DNA from: Oscillospiraceae bacterium
GTDB taxonomy: Bacteria > Bacillota > Clostridia > Oscillospirales > CAG-272
Reading direction: 5' to 3'
Assembly (NCBI GenBank): GCA_015063845.1
Contig: SVTJ01000009.1
Coordinates: 1-64,000 of the forward strand
Length of the DNA stretch: 64,000 bases
A program made the translations under genes and the position numbers. Shown piece after piece: positions 1 to 8,898 of this stretch (the stretch's first letter is position 1; every line of letters begins with the position of its first letter). The notes under the pieces were generated by a model that was not told where the DNA came from, did no database searches, and worked only from the letters and a program-made list of their open reading frames with translations.

Positions 1-300
1 TTTGTGACAGTAAAAATCTGCAATAAAATTGTCTATGGCTTTTTGCCTTTGAAATCTGATTTCATATTTTGATAGGAAATCGTACCACAAATGATTTTCC
101 TGCGGTGTTGCATTTTTACGAAGATTTTTTGCAAGAGTAATATTCTTTTCGTTGTAATCAAGCGACATACTTACTTCTCCAAAGTTTTATCACTTTATTA
201 TAACACAAATCGGCAGAGGAAACAAGTTCTCTGCCGAAGTTTTTGTGCCTGTCATTTCTCCGCTAAGAATGCAGAGAGAACAGTTCTGCTCTTTTTTGTT

Positions 301-552
301 TTACTTATTCTTATATTCCTTGAGTGCCTTTGCTACCTGATCGGGGCAAGACGTGGGTTTAAATCCGCATCTGATGCCCTCAAGTCGCTCGATAGCTTCA
401 TCGACAGTCATTCCGACGAGCAGTCTCGCAACTCCCTGCGTGTTTCCCGCACAGCCGCCCAAAAATTTGACGCTGACTATCTTGCCGTCCTCGACTGCGA
501 TATCTATCTTGCGCGAGCACACTCCGTGTGTTGCGTATGAAATATTCTCCAT
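301..552 (-). CDS. TSCPD domain-containing protein (TIGR03905-like)
   Basis: 83 aa; GGCAGNTQG...L..GM..DEAI..L.GI.CG.K.TSCPDQ pattern typical of TSCPD proteins. Confidence 0.85.
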   Translation of the reverse strand: MENISYATHGVCSRKIDIAVEDGKIVSVKFLGGCAGNTQGVARLLVGMTVDEAIERLEGIRCGFKPTSCPDQVAKALKEYKNK

Positions 553-565
553 TTTTTACCCTCCG

Positions 566-1444
566 TTATATACTGTAAAGTCCCAGCGGCGTATATCCGT
601 GATATTCAAGGCTGAGATAAAGTGCCATCGGTACGGTCTTATCAAGAGAGAGGTCTATCGCGAAATAGCATCGACAGCTCCTCGCGTCATATTCTACGGG
701 CAAGGTTGCCGTCGAATAGACGGCTCCGTCAAGCGATTTTACCGCCGCAAGTATATCCGTCAAAATATCCGCGCCCTCTCCGACCACCGAAAACTCAAAG
801 CGGAGCTTGCCGCGCTCATGGGGGAGCACCTTTATCCTACCCGCCACAAGCGCAAAGACTATTCCCTGCGAGTTATCGTCGGACATGACCTTTGCTATAC
901 TCTGTATCTTAAGGTCGTATCGGTCAAGCAATCGGTAGAACGAATAGAGCTTACCGTCCGCATCGTTTTCAATAGGCATTATGCAGAACTCACATCTGCC
1001 GTCAGCCACCGCCTCGCAAGCATCCTGAAAGCTTGCCACATACTCCGCCTTCGCTCCCTTGACGTTTCTTGCAAAGCTCAAAAACACGTCGTCGTTGCGT
1101 CGGTTTTTTACGTACGCAATTCTGCCGACAGCCTCTTTTTCGATGTCCTCACTCTCTCCAAAAACCCCCTGCTCGAGACATATCTCCGTCTGTCCCGCAA
1201 GAGAGCAAAGCCTCTCGCAGGCTCTCGCCTTTCGCTCGGCACAAAGCGCGCCGCAAAGCTCGGAATATATATCCTTGAGAGCGTCAGTTCCCTTTTGAGA
1301 AAACAGCTCCTTCGCAAGCATATCAATGCATATCTCTTGCTGCTCGGCGTTTCTGCGCTCTCTTTCGAGAAGCTCGGAAATATTACCGTGAAGCACCGAA
1401 GCTTTACTGTCCTGCTCCTTTATTGGCATACGCTTCTCCATCAA
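566..1444 (-). CDS. Prephenate dehydratase-like / ACT-like domain protein, probably non-catalytic
   Basis: 292 aa; FQDACEAVADGRCEFCIMPIENDADGKLYSFYRLLDRYDLKI resembles the PDT fold; C-terminal ACT-like segment; start overlaps htpG stop. Confidence 0.55.
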   Translation of the reverse strand: MMEKRMPIKEQDSKASVLHGNISELLERERRNAEQQEICIDMLAKELFSQKGTDALKDIYSELCGALCAERKARACERLCSLAGQTEICLEQGVFGESEDIEKEAVGRIAYVKNRRNDDVFLSFARNVKGAKAEYVASFQDACEAVADGRCEFCIMPIENDADGKLYSFYRLLDRYDLKIQSIAKVMSDDNSQGIVFALVAGRIKVLPHERGKLRFEFSVVGEGADILTDILAAVKSLDGAVYSTATLPVEYDARSCRCYFAIDLSLDKTVPMALYLSLEYHGYTPLGLYSI

Positions 1445-3255
1445 AGCTTCATAAGCAGGTCAACGCTGTCCTTCATAAAGTCCTGCATCTCCTCAGACGA
1501 AAACTTCTTTTGAGAGAGCAACGCGAGCTTATAAAGATATGCCGCGATGTCTTTTGCCTTTTGTACGTCACTCGTCGCCATATCGCAAAGCTTCTGCACA
1601 AGAGCCGACGAAGAGTTGAGCACGAGCGTGCTCTCTGTCATATCCGCGCCGCCCATATTATACATCTTCATCATCTCTTCCATTCTTCTCGACTCTTCGG
1701 AGACGTTGAGTATAACGGGAACGCCCGTATCCTTAAGTGCATCGTACTTGACGGTGACCTTCTCCCCCGCGACGTCCGCAAATATTTCCTTGAGCTCCTC
1801 GCTCTCGACAAACTCGCCCTCGCATCTGAGCGCGTCGCTTACGTCTGCGTCAACTCTTAAGAACTTGACGTTGCCCATATACTGCTCAAGCACAGAGGCA
1901 AACTGCGTGTCGATAGGATGCTCAAACATAGCGACCTCAACGCCTGCCATGGTATACATAGAAATATACTGCGCCTGAAGTGCTTTATCGGTTGCGTAAT
2001 ACACCGTCTTTTCCTGCTCCTCGCCAACATACTCTTCAAGCGTCTTTGAGCTTCCGTCGGTAAGCGTGAGCAGCAAACTCTTCTTTACTCTGTCGTAAAA
2101 CTTCTTATCGCGCATACACGCGTATTTGATAAACGGGCTTATGTCACCCCATATCTTTGCATATTCCTCACGGTCATTATTGCAAAGCGCGCAGAGCTTG
2201 TCCGCGACCTTCTTGACTATATGCGCGGACACCTTTGAAACGTAGGTGTTAGTCTGCAAATAGCTTCTTGACACGTTAAGAGGAAGCTCGGGACAATCAA
2301 GCACGCCCTTAAGCATAAGCAGATACTCGGGAATTACCTCCTTGATGTTATCCGCAACATAGACCTGATTGTAATAAAGCTTAACCTGTCCCTCAATGCT
2401 CTCATACTCGTTACCCATACGTGGGAAATAAAGAATTCCCTTGAAATTGAGGGGATAATCTGCGTTTATATGGATATAGAACAGCGGCTCGCGGAAATCT
2501 CCCGTAACCTTTCTGTAAAACTCCTTGTATTCTTCATCCGTACACTCCGAGGCAGGCTTTTGCCAAAGCGGAGTTTTGTCGTTGATAGGATTACTTTCCT
2601 TATCCGCGTCACTCTCAGAAGCATTGACAAGATAGATGTCCTCGGGCATAAACGCGCAGTACTTTTCGAGCATAGCGCGTATCTTGGAGATAGAGAGAAA
2701 CTCCTTTTCGTCCTCGGCGATATGCATGATAACACTCGTTCCGTGACCGTCTCTCTCCCCTGCCTCCATTTCGTATTCTCCGCTCTCAAGGCAGGTCCAG
2801 TGGACTGCCGGAGCGTCGGTATACGACTTGGTGATTATCTCGACCTTATCGCTCACCATAAACGATGAGTAAAATCCGAGGCCGAAATGACCTATAATGC
2901 CGTTCTTTGCTCCGTCATTCTCGTTCTCATATTTCTGTATAAACTCTACCGCGCCCGAAAGAGCGATGCTGCAAATATACTTTGTAAGCTCCTCCTCGCT
3001 CATTCCTATTCCGTTATCCTCAACGGTAAGAGTTCCCTCCTCCTCGTTGACCGTAACTGTAATACGGTAGCTCTCGTCTTGCGCCTCGCGGATACCGAGA
3101 GAGGAAAGACGGCGAAGCTTGGTCACAGCGTCCGTCGCGTTTGATACTATCTCACGCAGAAATATATCCTTTTCGGAATACAGCCATTTTTTGATTATCG
3201 GGAATATATGCTCCGTTTCTACGGAGATACCGCCTTTTTTAATATTTTCTTCCAT
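1441..3255 (-). CDS. htpG: Molecular chaperone HtpG (Hsp90)
   Basis: 604 aa; ETEHIFPIIKKWLYSEKDIFLREIVSNATDA, DNGIGMSEEEL, GHFGLGFYSSFMV. Confidence 0.96.
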   Translation of the reverse strand: MEENIKKGGISVETEHIFPIIKKWLYSEKDIFLREIVSNATDAVTKLRRLSSLGIREAQDESYRITVTVNEEEGTLTVEDNGIGMSEEELTKYICSIALSGAVEFIQKYENENDGAKNGIIGHFGLGFYSSFMVSDKVEIITKSYTDAPAVHWTCLESGEYEMEAGERDGHGTSVIMHIAEDEKEFLSISKIRAMLEKYCAFMPEDIYLVNASESDADKESNPINDKTPLWQKPASECTDEEYKEFYRKVTGDFREPLFYIHINADYPLNFKGILYFPRMGNEYESIEGQVKLYYNQVYVADNIKEVIPEYLLMLKGVLDCPELPLNVSRSYLQTNTYVSKVSAHIVKKVADKLCALCNNDREEYAKIWGDISPFIKYACMRDKKFYDRVKKSLLLTLTDGSSKTLEEYVGEEQEKTVYYATDKALQAQYISMYTMAGVEVAMFEHPIDTQFASVLEQYMGNVKFLRVDADVSDALRCEGEFVESEELKEIFADVAGEKVTVKYDALKDTGVPVILNVSEESRRMEEMMKMYNMGGADMTESTLVLNSSSALVQKLCDMATSDVQKAKDIAAYLYKLALLSQKKFSSEEMQDFMKDSVDLLMKL

Positions 3256-3263
3256 TTTTATAC

Positions 3264-4598
3264 TTAGTTTTCCTTGTTTTCGTTGTTATCGTTGTTTTGG
3301 TTTTCTTGTTTCTTGTGTTCTTCAGCCTTGCGGTGTCTGTTCTTTTTGAGCTTTTTGAGCTTTCTCTTCATTCCGAGCACAAGCTTTGTGATAGTGGGGG
3401 TGTGGTCCGCATATGGATCGACCACGGAGTTGGCGAGATAATACTCCTCCGTCTCGATAGGCTTATGCTTTTTGCGAAGCCTTGTCTCCACCATCTCCTT
3501 GACTATCATAGTACATACCGCAAATACGGGCACTCCGATAAGCATACCCACAAATCCGAAATACGCGCCCATGATTATGATAGCGATTATTACGCAAAGC
3601 GAGCTTATACCCGTTGCATCTCCGAGGATCTTGGGAGCTATGATGTTACCCTCTATCTGCTGAACTACGATTATGAGTATGAGGAACAGAAGCGCCTTTT
3701 CGGGACTGCTTATGAATATGATAAAGAACGAAGGAACTGCACCGATTATCGGACCGAATATCGGTATAATGTCCGTAACGCCTATGATAAAGGATACGAG
3801 GAGAGCAAACTCCGTCATACCGCAGCACATCATAAGCACAAACATTATGACAGTGACGATGATCGCGCTAAATATCTTTCCTACAAAATAATTCGAAAAG
3901 GTGGTGTGTGTGATATTGATATACTTTCCTATCATGTTCACCTTCTGCTCGGAGAATAGAGCCGCGCCCAGCTTTCTTGCCTGCGCTTGGAGCTTTTCCT
4001 TGGAAATAAGAACGTATACCGAAATAAACAGACCGAGAATAAGGTTCTTGATACCGACGAAAAGTCCCATTCCGTATTCAACGATGTATTCCATAACACC
4101 GCCGAGCACGTTACCCGACTTAGAGAAAAATCCGCGGATAGCCTCTTTGGTCTGTTCCTCGTTGATATATTTCGCGCCATCCTTGTTGGAAACTATCTTA
4201 TTGATAAAGTTGTTTATAAAGTTAGTCGCCGTCGATACGTAGACGTCATATTCGTTGACAAGGCTGTTTATGCTCTTGACTATCTGAGGAAGAAGCAAGC
4301 ACACCAGCAATGTTATGACCAAAAACGCAACAACATACGTCAAGAATATAGACAGCCCCCTATTGAGGTTCTTGCGCTTCATATTCTTGAACACCTTAAA
4401 TTCAAATATCCTCAATATCGGGTTTAATGCGTATGCTATCGCAAATCCGATTATTATAGGGCTAAAGACTGCCAGAACCGACGAAGCAGCTCCCGCAAGA
4501 GTGCTTGCGTTTACTATCGCAAACATCAGAACAAAAGCAATGCCTGCAATGACAAAGACTATTTTAAAGCCCCTTTTTTCTCCACCTTGATTATTCAT
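3264..4598 (-). CDS. AI-2E family transporter (PerM/YdiK-like)
   Basis: 444 aa multi-TM; IIGVTDIIPIFGPIIGAVPSF and QQIEGNIIAPKILGDATGISSL motifs. Confidence 0.9.
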   Translation of the reverse strand: MNNQGGEKRGFKIVFVIAGIAFVLMFAIVNASTLAGAASSVLAVFSPIIIGFAIAYALNPILRIFEFKVFKNMKRKNLNRGLSIFLTYVVAFLVITLLVCLLLPQIVKSINSLVNEYDVYVSTATNFINNFINKIVSNKDGAKYINEEQTKEAIRGFFSKSGNVLGGVMEYIVEYGMGLFVGIKNLILGLFISVYVLISKEKLQAQARKLGAALFSEQKVNMIGKYINITHTTFSNYFVGKIFSAIIVTVIMFVLMMCCGMTEFALLVSFIIGVTDIIPIFGPIIGAVPSFFIIFISSPEKALLFLILIIVVQQIEGNIIAPKILGDATGISSLCVIIAIIIMGAYFGFVGMLIGVPVFAVCTMIVKEMVETRLRKKHKPIETEEYYLANSVVDPYADHTPTITKLVLGMKRKLKKLKKNRHRKAEEHKKQENQNNDNNENKEN

Positions 4599-4779
4599 TT
4601 ACGGTCCTCCCGATGATAAATACAAATAGAAATACACAGTTTATTTTATATTTTTTTGAGTATTAAGTCAATAGGATTTTATAAAATTTACATATTTATA
4701 ATAAAAATATACATTTTGCTTGAAAAAAAGGATAATTTATGCTATATTAATCAGTAGTACAAGAAATATCGGAGGAAAA

Positions 4780-5646
4780 ATGAAAACTGCTATCATAAAG
4801 GGTTACGCAAAGATAAATCTTCATCTTGACGTAACGGGTATTATGGAAAACGGCTTCCACGCCGTTAATAATATTATGCAGAGCGTTTCACTGTGTGATA
4901 CCGTAACTCTCAAAGAGAGGCTCGACGGCGTTATCACAGTTGACTGCAATATAGACAAAGTTCCAAAGAACGAGAGCAATCTCGCATACCGTGCCGCGCG
5001 TCTTTTCTGTGAGAGAACCGGTGTATGCATAGGAGCGGACATATATATCGAGAAGCACATTCCCATGGCGGCGGGGCTTGCGGGCGGAAGCGCGGACGCG
5101 GCTGCGACCCTCAAAGGAATGAACGAGCTTTGCGCGTATCCTCTTTCTGAGGACGAGCTTTGCGCCATAGGCGGAGAGCTTGGCTCGGATATTCCCTTTT
5201 GCATAGTCGGCGGCGCGGCGTTTGCAGACGAAAAAGGAGACGTGCTCCACCCATTCCCCAAAATGCCGGATTGCACGATCGTTATCGCTTGCGGCGGAGA
5301 AGGCGTATCGACACCTCTTGCATACCGTATGCTTGACGACAAATACGATAGATTTTGCTCATACACCCCTGCGGACACCTTGGCTTTGAGGAAAGCTGCC
5401 GAGTGTGGAGATATCGCAAATATAGCAAAGAACACCTTCAACATTTTCGAGCAGCCCGTGCTCTCTGTCCGTCCCGTGGCGGCGGCTATAAAGCAGGCTA
5501 TGATAAACGGCGGAGCGATACGCGCTATGATGAGCGGCAGCGGCCCGTCGGTGTTCGGCATATTCATTGACGAGCACACGGCAGTTGAGGCAGCTCGCCT
5601 TATCTCTGCGCTTGGTGTGACGCCCCATATCTGCAAGCCAAACTAA
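4780..5646 (+). CDS. ispE: 4-diphosphocytidyl-2-C-methyl-D-erythritol kinase
   Basis: KGYAKINLHLDVTG, PMAAGLAGGSADAAATL GHMP kinase motifs; GGAGG RBS at 4771-4775 supports the start at 4780, inside the 4720 ORF. Confidence 0.95.
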   Translation: MKTAIIKGYAKINLHLDVTGIMENGFHAVNNIMQSVSLCDTVTLKERLDGVITVDCNIDKVPKNESNLAYRAARLFCERTGVCIGADIYIEKHIPMAAGLAGGSADAAATLKGMNELCAYPLSEDELCAIGGELGSDIPFCIVGGAAFADEKGDVLHPFPKMPDCTIVIACGGEGVSTPLAYRMLDDKYDRFCSYTPADTLALRKAAECGDIANIAKNTFNIFEQPVLSVRPVAAAIKQAMINGGAIRAMMSGSGPSVFGIFIDEHTAVEAARLISALGVTPHICKPN

Positions 5647-5709
5647 ACGATTTTTATATATTGATCGTCGCCGTTGTGTACTGCGCTCTCAAAAAATACT
5701 AAATACCTA

Positions 5710-5737
5710 TTGACAAATAAAAATTTTATGGTATAAT
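5710..5737 (+). promoter_or_regulatory. Sigma70-type promoter upstream of the 5957 transporter gene
   Basis: TTGACA (5710-5715), 16-bp spacer, TATAAT (5732-5737). Confidence 0.7.
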
Positions 5738-5743
5738 ATATTA

Positions 5744-5956
5744 TTGAATAAATTGTTTGATAGGAGAAAACCGCAGTGGGCAACGGCGATAGTGACGGGA
5801 ACTGTCGAAGTACCTTGAACTCAATAGACCGATAAGTACGCATAATTTCGAGGATAAAGCTCGGACTTATGCTTTTTTGCGTTCTGCTGCCACACTTTCA
5901 AGATGTCAAGCAATATCCGTATAAACGGAAATATATTTTTTAGGAGTTTTTACCTT
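5744..5956 (+). ncRNA. Candidate structured 5' leader (possible riboswitch/attenuator) with intrinsic terminator
   Basis: ~210-nt untranslated leader between a good promoter and an RBS-backed ATG; hairpin gcataat..tcgag/ctcgg..ttatgc then TTTTTT at ~5838-5878; no riboswitch class recognised by eye. Confidence 0.45.
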
Positions 5957-7264
5957 ATGCCCGACGGGAGTTTACCTATGATCATAGGAATGCTGATTTG
6001 TCTTGCCTTTTCCGCCTTCTTGGCAGCAAGCGAAACCGCTTTTACATCTCTCAATCGAAACAAACTTAAAAACCTTTCAATCGAAGGAAACAAGAGAGCT
6101 ACTCGCGTTATCAAAATGTGCGAGAACTACGACAAGCTGCTTTCCACCATTCTTGTTGGAAACAACATCGTCAATATCCTGCTCTCCTCTCTCGCCACCG
6201 TATGGTTCATCGCTCTTCTTGCGAACACAACTATCGCCAGCGCGGCTTCCACCATATCTACGGTAGTAGTCACTATCGTCGTTCTTATATTTGGTGAGAT
6301 AACCCCCAAGAGCCTTGCAAAGGACCACCCCGAGGGAGTTGCTATGGGAGTTTCCCGTTTCCTTTCCTTACTCATCGTCATTCTTACCCCAATCAACTTC
6401 TTCTTTATGCTCTGGAAAAAGCTTGTTTCCAAGATATTCAAGCCCAGCGCAGAGGATACTGTTACAGAGGGAGAGGTGCTCACGCTTATCGACGAAGCGC
6501 ACGAGGACGGAAACATTGATGAATATAACAAGGAGATCATCGAAAACGTATTTGAGTTCGACGATCTTACCGCCGGCGAGATAGCTACTCACCGCACAGA
6601 GCTCACCATGCTCGCATCCGACGCCTTTGATGAGGAATGGGAAGATGCTATAAACAACAGTCGCTTCTCCCGTTACCCCGTTTACGGAGAGAGCGTTGAC
6701 GATATTATCGGTATACTTGATGCGCGTACATATTTCCGACTTGAAGACAAGAGTCGTGAGAACGTGCTCAAAGAAGCGGTCGAGCCCGCATATCTCGTTC
6801 CCGAAACGGTCAAGGCTGACATACTTTTCAGAAACATGAAAAAGCAAAAGCAGTCTTTGGCGGTCGTCCTTGACGAATACGGCGGAGTTTTGGGTATAGT
6901 TACACTTACCGACCTCATCGAATGTCTTATAGGCGAATTCGCAACCGAAGCAGAGGAAGGCGAAGAGGTCGAGGAGCTCATCACAGCCCTTGAGAACAGC
7001 ACCTGGCAGATAAACGGAACAGCTCCCATATCCGACGTTGAGGAAGCTCTCGGGATCAACATCACAGATGAGGACTCCGATACGTTCGGCGGATACGTTC
7101 TCGGTCTTTACGGTTCAGTTCCCGAGGACGGAACGACCTTCGCACTTGATACCGAGGACCTCAACATAAGCATTGAGGCTATCAAGGACCACAAGATAGA
7201 AAAGGCTATCGTTTCCATAAAGGCACACGACGCGGAAAGCGACGAGACGCAAGATAAAGAATAA
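5957..7264 (+). CDS. Hemolysin family protein, CNNM/CorC-type transporter with CBS domains
   Basis: AASETAFTSLNRNKLKNL, GEITPKSLAKDHPE, DEYGGVLGIVTLTDLIE; AGGAG RBS at 5942-5946 favours 5957 over the 5903 ORF start. Confidence 0.92.
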   Translation: MPDGSLPMIIGMLICLAFSAFLAASETAFTSLNRNKLKNLSIEGNKRATRVIKMCENYDKLLSTILVGNNIVNILLSSLATVWFIALLANTTIASAASTISTVVVTIVVLIFGEITPKSLAKDHPEGVAMGVSRFLSLLIVILTPINFFFMLWKKLVSKIFKPSAEDTVTEGEVLTLIDEAHEDGNIDEYNKEIIENVFEFDDLTAGEIATHRTELTMLASDAFDEEWEDAINNSRFSRYPVYGESVDDIIGILDARTYFRLEDKSRENVLKEAVEPAYLVPETVKADILFRNMKKQKQSLAVVLDEYGGVLGIVTLTDLIECLIGEFATEAEEGEEVEELITALENSTWQINGTAPISDVEEALGINITDEDSDTFGGYVLGLYGSVPEDGTTFALDTEDLNISIEAIKDHKIEKAIVSIKAHDAESDETQDKE

Positions 7265-7292
7265 AGACACGCCGTTGCCAATATAAACACAG

Positions 7293-7338
7293 AAAGAGAG
7301 TACAGATCGGTATTTGCCGAAACGTACTCTCTTTTTTC
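7293..7338 (+). terminator. Intrinsic terminator after the hemolysin-family gene
   Basis: AGAGAGTAC...GTACTCTCT stem followed by a T-run. Confidence 0.7.
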
Positions 7339-7348
7339 TTTGTACAAA

Positions 7349-7420
7349 GTGATATTCTATTCGTCGAAGGCGAATAGAGTTAGCGTGATACTGCTAACGG
7401 AGTATCACGCCATTAGCAAC
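7349..7420. repeat. Short intergenic palindromic repeat (tandem nested hairpins)
   Basis: CTATTCG-tcgaagg-CGAATAG then overlapping GTTAGC/GCTAAC and GTGATAC/GTATCAC stems. Confidence 0.5.
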
Positions 7421-7431
7421 AGCCTTATATT

Positions 7432-7629
7432 TTACTTTTTATTTGCAAGGTCAGCTATTCCCTCGCCCACGATATAGGACGCGAGAGATGCGATGCCTGC
7501 AGCGATGACCGTCGTCTGCTCCCCGCTGAGCTCAGGCGCGCCAAACGCTACGGCAATTGCCCCCGCAAAGCCTATAACGGCTATCCACAGCTTTCTGCTG
7601 GTAAGCTTTTTGAGTATTTGTGTTCTCAT
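7432..7629 (-). CDS. Phage holin-like small membrane protein
   Basis: 65 aa; KLTSRKLWIAVIGFAGAIAVAFGAPEL...ASLASYIVGEGIADL resembles holins; RBS AAGGAGA. Confidence 0.7.
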   Translation of the reverse strand: MRTQILKKLTSRKLWIAVIGFAGAIAVAFGAPELSGEQTTVIAAGIASLASYIVGEGIADLANKK

Positions 7630-7928
7630 ATATTTCTCCTTGTATGTATTTGGTCTATTCTGTCGTTTGCCTGTCTTATCTGCTGCTCCGCAACGATTAG
7701 CCGCTCGGTGAGCTCTCTTATGTCTCCCTTTACGTTGCTGACGTCGCTCTTTATCTCCGATATACCGACGCTTATATCCTCAAGCTTTACTATCACCATA
7801 GTAAGCTCGGAAGCATCCTTTCGTTCTTCTGCGCGTCTTTCTCTCTTTATCGCAGAGCTACCCGAATATATCCCAAAAGCAAGGGACGCGAAGGAAATAA
7901 GCAGAGTTATCAACACCTCGCTACTCAT
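7626..7928 (-). CDS. TM plus coiled-coil protein, XhlA/hemolysin-like phage cassette protein
   Basis: 100 aa; N-terminal TM, KLEDISVGISEIKSDVSNVKGDIRELTERL coiled coil; overlaps both neighbours. Confidence 0.5.
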   Translation of the reverse strand: MSSEVLITLLISFASLAFGIYSGSSAIKRERRAEERKDASELTMVIVKLEDISVGISEIKSDVSNVKGDIRELTERLIVAEQQIRQANDRIDQIHTRRNI

Positions 7929-8248
7929 ATCCTGCCCTCCCCGTCTACGGTATTGAGGACGTAAAGCTCGCCCGAAAGAGTAGTCTTTCTCGCGCTTCCC
8001 GCTCTGCCTACCACCGCAAAGCTGCTCTTGCCGTGCGTCATCATGACCTCGTCGGGTATGCGCACCCGTCCGTCCTCACAAAGAGCTGTTACGCTTGTGC
8101 CCGAAGACGTCTGAAAGACCACGCTTTTGTCAAACGCTTCCCAGTCCTTTCCGAAGCACATCTCAAGGTATGTCACGTCAAAGCTACCCTTTATTCCGGC
8201 AATTATTCTCGCAGGTCTAAGAAAGCAACCGTCTACTTTTATCTTCAT
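7925..8248 (-). CDS. Phage-structural-like hypothetical protein
   Basis: ~107 aa from MKIKVDGCFLRPARIIAG; AAGGAG RBS just upstream of 8248; translationally coupled to the XhlA/holin pair. Confidence 0.45.
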   Translation of the reverse strand: MKIKVDGCFLRPARIIAGIKGSFDVTYLEMCFGKDWEAFDKSVVFQTSSGTSVTALCEDGRVRIPDEVMMTHGKSSFAVVGRAGSARKTTLSGELYVLNTVDGEGRI

Positions 8249-8421
8249 TTTGCTCCTTTTTTGCGGTCTGCCGTTATCCCATAAATATATTATCATAAAA
8301 TGCTTGCGTTTTACTGACTTCTTTTTGTCAGTAGGTCGCTAAATTTACAAAATGTTGTTGAAATCGGCACGCATATGTGATATACTATTTGGGTACACTT
8401 ATGAAAGGATCGATACAAACA

Positions 8422-8862
8422 ATGACAATCAAAGGCTTTATCAAAAAAGCTCTTTCTCATACCTGCGCGTATTTCACGCTCATAATGCTCGGCTACATCA
8501 TAATAGCCGCTATAATAAACGTTGGAGACGAGAAGCTTTTGCTCGACGGTGGCAGAACCGTTCTGTTCTTCCTTTTCTCTCTGCTTTGGGCATGTGCAAA
8601 CGTTATTTTTTCCATAAAAAGCATCGGTGGCGGAATAAGACTGTTTCTTCACTATCTCATAATACTATTTGCGTTTTTCACCTGCCTTATGCTTCCTCTG
8701 AAGCCCCGTACCTCGGGATACCTTATAGGTGTCGTGCTCTTCACGCTTATTTATTTCGCGGTAATGGGCATAATACACCTCATAACGGTGAAATTCAAGG
8801 CAAACGTAGAAAGCACGGAAAATTACGAAAAGCAGTTTTCTAAAAAGTCTTCCAAAAGATAA
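8422..8862 (+). CDS. Four-TM membrane protein of unknown function
   Basis: Hydrophobic 146-aa ORF (from MTIKGFIKK), possibly DUF3021-like. Confidence 0.5.
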   Translation: MTIKGFIKKALSHTCAYFTLIMLGYIIIAAIINVGDEKLLLDGGRTVLFFLFSLLWACANVIFSIKSIGGGIRLFLHYLIILFAFFTCLMLPLKPRTSGYLIGVVLFTLIYFAVMGIIHLITVKFKANVESTENYEKQFSKKSSKR

Positions 8863-8898
8863 CAGTTGTTCGATCCGCTTCATTGTGGGAGAACGATC

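Noticed and set aside
345-380. tRNA-like T-arm (GGGTTTAAATCCGC)
   Set aside because: Lies inside the TSCPD gene and has no matching acceptor, D or anticodon stems.
353-1513. 386-aa plus-strand ORF
   Set aside because: Opposite TSCPD, PDT-like and htpG genes, which have coherent family motifs.
4821-5636. 271-aa minus-strand ORF
   Set aside because: Antisense to ispE; no RBS or family match.
5643-5843. 66-aa minus-strand ORF
   Set aside because: Overlaps the promoter and structured leader of the transporter gene; no RBS or similarity.
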